Source: Alphaproteobacteria bacterium (GTDB taxonomy: Bacteria > Pseudomonadota > Alphaproteobacteria > Rhizobiales > Xanthobacteraceae). From it: a stretch of DNA of 8,202 nucleotides. The DNA lies in contig VAZL01000333.1 in assembly GCA_005883445.1 (NCBI GenBank), positions 1 through 8,202 of the forward strand, given 5' to 3'. How positions within the stretch are numbered: position 1 is the first letter of the stretch; the number at the start of each line of letters is the position of its first letter. The notes below the pieces were generated by a model. That model was not told where the DNA came from, ran no database searches, and saw only the letters and a list, made by a program, of their open reading frames with translations. This document shows positions 5,735 to 8,202 of the stretch, piece by piece. A program made the translations under genes and the position numbers.

Positions 5735-7108
5735 TCAAATCGATCGTGTCGGCCAGGTCGTCTTGATCCAATTGTACGTCGCGGATGGATCATCGTGGCC
5801 GTCCCCCGGCTTTGGCCAATCGGGGGGCGCCGACACGTTGCGGACGTCTTGCACGATGATTCGGTCAGGATCCCAGATTGGAAATGGATATTCCGGCACG
5901 TTCTTGCTGAATCCAACGACCGTCGGCTTGAACCCCGAGTGATCCTCGGGCCGAATGTAGAGGTAGCCCGCAGGGGTCGCCATCACCATGCCCTCGAGCA
6001 TGGTGATGATCTGGCTGGGTTCCGGCCATGTGCCCAAAAGATCGTTGGCTTTCTCGATCGCGTATTTCAGCAGATAGAGCGTTGTGTATGCGCCTTCCGC
6101 CGCGTAGTTGGGATACTCGTTCCAGCGTTTGTGATACCGCTCGACAAATTGCTTGTTGAGCGGCCATTCATTTCCTGGTGGATAGGTAAAGTGATAGTTG
6201 GCGTGCGCACCCGCGAGAATTCCCTCGGGATGATCTTTGCCCAACGCGCTGGGCTCGATTCCAAATCCGATATTGGCGATCACTTTCATATTATCGTACA
6301 TGCCAAATCTAAGCGCCTGCTTGTAGAATGAAACATAGTCGCCTCCCCAAAGCGATGTGACCAGGAGATCCGGCTTGGAGGCGATCGCCTTGGTGATGTG
6401 CGCGGTGTAGTCGCCGGCGAAAAGCTTGGGCCACCCCTCGGAAACGATTTCGCTTCCCGGATAGAGCTTCTCCGCCGCGATCTTGGAGTGAACGAATTGC
6501 ACTCGGCCGAAGTTGTAGTCAGGATGGATGTGCGCGATCCGTTTTATGTTGGGCCAAGTTCTGGATGCGGCCACCATGCACGATACGGCGTCCGACGAGA
6601 GAATATTCGTGACACGAAACACGTATTTCGGCTTCTTGACGACGACGTCGAAGAGATGGTCCGTGCAGCCGTCGGTAAAAATTGTCGGGATTTCCAGTTC
6701 TTCCGCAACCGGGGCCAGGGCAACCGTGTCGCCGGCGGATATCACGCCGGTGAACCAGTCGATGCCCTCTGAAAGCTTCATTCTTCTGAGCTCTTTTACA
6801 TTGCCGTCAACACCGGCCGCTTCATCCGCCGTAATCGTCACGATCTTGCGCGCGCCGAGAAATCCACCCTCGGCGTTGATTTCGTCGGCGGCAAGGGTAT
6901 GCCCTTTCAATGCTGGAGCTCCCAGAGCGGCGCCGGGCCCCGTTTGAAAGGTCATGTGGCCGACCTTGAAAGACGTAACGGGAATCTTTCCTTTCGGTTT
7001 GGCGACCGCTCCCGCGGCGCGCGGAGCCGCGACATAGGCGGTTGCCGCGACTGTTGCCGCCACGCCCAAGCTTCCAATGAAATTGCGTCGATCCACCCGT
7101 TCGTCCAT
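5735..7108 (-). CDS. ABC transporter substrate-binding protein, branched-chain amino acid (LivK) type, Tat-exported
   Basis: A 457-residue type 1 periplasmic binding protein (Peripla_BP_6), expected to deliver an amino acid, amide or aromatic acid to an ABC importer. The N-terminus carries a twin-arginine signal, DRRNFIGSLG (Arg7-Arg8), then an Ala/Val-rich segment and likely cleavage after AGA near residue 34, so it is exported folded. Family features include GHMTFQTGPGA near the first ligand loop, the phrase AADEINAEGGFLGARKI, and GVISAGDTVALAPVAEE with FTDGCTDHLF. The length is somewhat greater than the usual 380-420, the excess being a C-terminal segment rich in Pro, Trp and Asp. The ATG at 7108 is preceded by AGGAG at eight bases, and the Tat motif begins right after it. 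The frame is open for 12 codons further up, but that start lacks such support. No LivHMGF genes are visible, so it is an orphan here. The stop lies 47 bp from the end of the MFS remnant (convergent). Confidence 0.92.
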   Translation of the reverse strand: MDERVDRRNFIGSLGVAATVAATAYVAAPRAAGAVAKPKGKIPVTSFKVGHMTFQTGPGAALGAPALKGHTLAADEINAEGGFLGARKIVTITADEAAGVDGNVKELRRMKLSEGIDWFTGVISAGDTVALAPVAEELEIPTIFTDGCTDHLFDVVVKKPKYVFRVTNILSSDAVSCMVAASRTWPNIKRIAHIHPDYNFGRVQFVHSKIAAEKLYPGSEIVSEGWPKLFAGDYTAHITKAIASKPDLLVTSLWGGDYVSFYKQALRFGMYDNMKVIANIGFGIEPSALGKDHPEGILAGAHANYHFTYPPGNEWPLNKQFVERYHKRWNEYPNYAAEGAYTTLYLLKYAIEKANDLLGTWPEPSQIITMLEGMVMATPAGYLYIRPEDHSGFKPTVVGFSKNVPEYPFPIWDPDRIIVQDVRNVSAPPDWPKPGDGHDDPSATYNWIKTTWPTRSI

Positions 7109-7116
7109 GTCGGCCA

Positions 7117-7121
7117 CTCCT
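7117..7121 (-). promoter_or_regulatory. Ribosome binding site deciding the LivK-like start
   Basis: AGGAG on the minus strand, eight bases before the ATG at 7108. It fixes the start immediately upstream of the twin-arginine signal and argues against the ATG at 7144. Confidence 0.7.
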
Positions 7122-7170
7122 GTATTGCGGCACCATACCGGCAAATCGTCACGCCGTCGAGATTGCGGAC

Positions 7171-7216
7171 CGTTGTCACTATGGCAGCAAGGCGCGATGG
7201 GCTAAGGTTGACAACG
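7171..7216. promoter_or_regulatory. Spaced 8 bp inverted repeat between divergent genes, candidate operator
   Basis: cgttgtca (7171-7178) and tgacaacg (7209-7216) are exact reverse complements, 38 bp centre to centre. They lie within the 126 bp gap between the divergent LivK-like and sulfite-oxidase-like genes. The right copy is itself nearly palindromic (gttgacaac, 7207-7215). The TTGACA at 7208-7213 inside it matches a -35 box, but no -10 is found at a suitable spacing on the plus strand. The spacing suits two dimer or half-sites bound on one DNA face or through a loop. The role is inferred. Confidence 0.35.
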
Positions 7217-7234
7217 ACATGAAAAAGGGCCGCC

Positions 7235-8202
7235 GTGATACGCGCGAAGCTTGACCCGCACAAGTTCATCCGCCGCATTCCACTCGCCCCGCATCAGATG
7301 CAAGATCGGCTCACGCGAGTTGAAGATGCAATCGTTCTTTGTCACCTCGGATTGCCGCGCATCACGCGCGAAGATTGGTCGTTGGCGATTGACGGACTGG
7401 TCTTGCGCCCACGGACCCTCTCATTTTCCGACCTCATGCGATACGAGAAGGTCTCCGTGACGAGCGTACACCAATGCGCCGGCAGCCCACTGGCGCCGTA
7501 TGAGCCGACGCAGCGCGTTTGCAATGTCAGCTGGGCCGGCGCGCGCCTCGCCGACATTCTCGCTGAATGCGAGCCGCATCCGACCGTTCGATTTGTGTGG
7601 TCGACCGGCGCGGACTATGGCGAGTTCGCCGGCGTCAGCGTCGAAGCCTATGTCAAGGATATGCCCCTTGATCGCGTGCGGTCGGACGTTTTGGTTGCTT
7701 ATGAAATGAACGGCGAGCCACTTGAGGCCGAGCACGGATTTCCCGCGCGCCTCGTGGTGCCCGGTTTCTACGGTACGAACAGTGTTAAGTGGCTCACGCG
7801 GATGACGCTGGCCGAAGCGCGCGCGTCGGGGCCCTTCACGCAGCGCTGGTACAATGACCCCGTGCAGGATGAATGTGGGTCGGCAAGCGGTCGCACCGTG
7901 CCCGTTTGGGCGATCGCGCCGCAATCGGCGATTGTCGCGCCGGCTCCCGATGCGGCCATCAACGCTTCCGAGGCGACCGAGATTTGGGGTTGGGCCTGGG
8001 CGGACAGTGGAGTTGGCCAAGTCGAGATTAGCGTCGATGGCGGGTCCTGGCAGCCGGCTCTACTGGAGCCGGCCGCTGAGCGGGCTTGGCAGCGTTTCAC
8101 GCTGTCGTGGATGCCGGAGAAATGCGGAACCGTGACGCTCGCGTCGCGCGCCACTACGGCGAGTGGCGAATGCCAACCTGCGTCAGGTCGGCGCAATGCC
8201 AT
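7235..8202 (+). CDS. Sulfite-oxidase-like molybdopterin enzyme (runs off right edge)
   Basis: Oxidoreductase of the sulfite oxidase family, which binds a molybdenum cofactor through one cysteine and oxidises sulfite or a related substrate. 322 residues are visible. The Moco domain (about 33-205) has the molybdenum-ligand Cys81 in SVHQCAGSPL, then WAGARL (100-105), GADYGEF (125-131), AYEMNG (155-160), and HGFPARLVVPGFYG (167-180) followed by SVKW (183-186). The Ig-like Mo-co dimerisation domain begins near 225 and includes IWGWAWADSG (250-259). There is no Tat or Sec signal and no heme domain, unlike exported SorA or MsrP. The first possible start is GTG at 7235, since an in-frame TGA lies at 7220-7222; AAAGGG five bases upstream could act as Shine-Dalgarno. 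ATG at 7298 is an alternative, but the peptide before it (HKFIRRIPLAPHQ) looks like genuine protein. The C-terminus, about 50 or more residues, lies beyond the edge. The substrate is not established. Confidence 0.88.
   Translation, partial: MIRAKLDPHKFIRRIPLAPHQMQDRLTRVEDAIVLCHLGLPRITREDWSLAIDGLVLRPRTLSFSDLMRYEKVSVTSVHQCAGSPLAPYEPTQRVCNVSWAGARLADILAECEPHPTVRFVWSTGADYGEFAGVSVEAYVKDMPLDRVRSDVLVAYEMNGEPLEAEHGFPARLVVPGFYGTNSVKWLTRMTLAEARASGPFTQRWYNDPVQDECGSASGRTVPVWAIAPQSAIVAPAPDAAINASEATEIWGWAWADSGVGQVEISVDGGSWQPALLEPAAERAWQRFTLSWMPEKCGTVTLASRATTASGECQPASGRRNA

Noticed and set aside
7208..7236. A sigma70 promoter starting with TTGACA at 7208.
   Set aside because: No -10-like hexamer lies 16-18 bases downstream; that position overlaps the GTG start itself.

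Overview
The window is GC-rich, densely packed, ordinary chromosomal-type DNA. Its protein families suggest an alphaproteobacterium of the Hyphomicrobiales, in the Bradyrhizobium/Xanthobacteraceae neighbourhood: a TctC-type binding protein, a rhizobial-type cyclase with a roughly 200-residue N-terminal domain, a YafK-like L,D-transpeptidase and a LivK-like binding protein. This placement is inferred from family resemblance and base composition; no rRNA or marker gene is present.

Layout: (1) 1-470, minus, 5' part of a patatin-like phospholipase, cut by the left edge. (2) 686-1732, plus, a lipoprotein L,D-transpeptidase (YafK family), divergent from the patatin gene across a 215 bp gap that holds a perfect 9 bp inverted repeat. 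(3) 1772-2857, minus, a TctC/Bug-type tricarboxylate-transporter binding protein. (4) 3083-4318, plus, a class III adenylate/guanylate cyclase, divergent from (3). (5) 4452-5687, plus, a DHA2-type MFS efflux transporter broken by two frame changes, each at a point where family-conserved membrane sequence seems to be missing. (6) 5735-7108, minus, a Tat-exported type 1 (LivK-like) ABC binding protein. (7) 7235-8202, plus, a sulfite-oxidase-like molybdopterin enzyme, cut by the right edge and divergent from (6).

The genes alternate in strand almost one by one, so there is no clear operon. The only same-strand neighbours are the cyclase and the broken MFS gene, separated by 133 bp. Both solute-binding proteins lack permease partners here. 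No gene-free stretch exceeds 300 bp. I saw no RNA gene, mobile element, CRISPR array or phage gene.

I do not see a convincing new multi-gene system. The points most worth checking are the double deletion with net frame restoration in the MFS gene, the strong hairpin over that gene's apparent GTG start, the inverted repeats in two divergent promoter regions, and the sulfite-oxidase-like enzyme that appears to lack an export signal.
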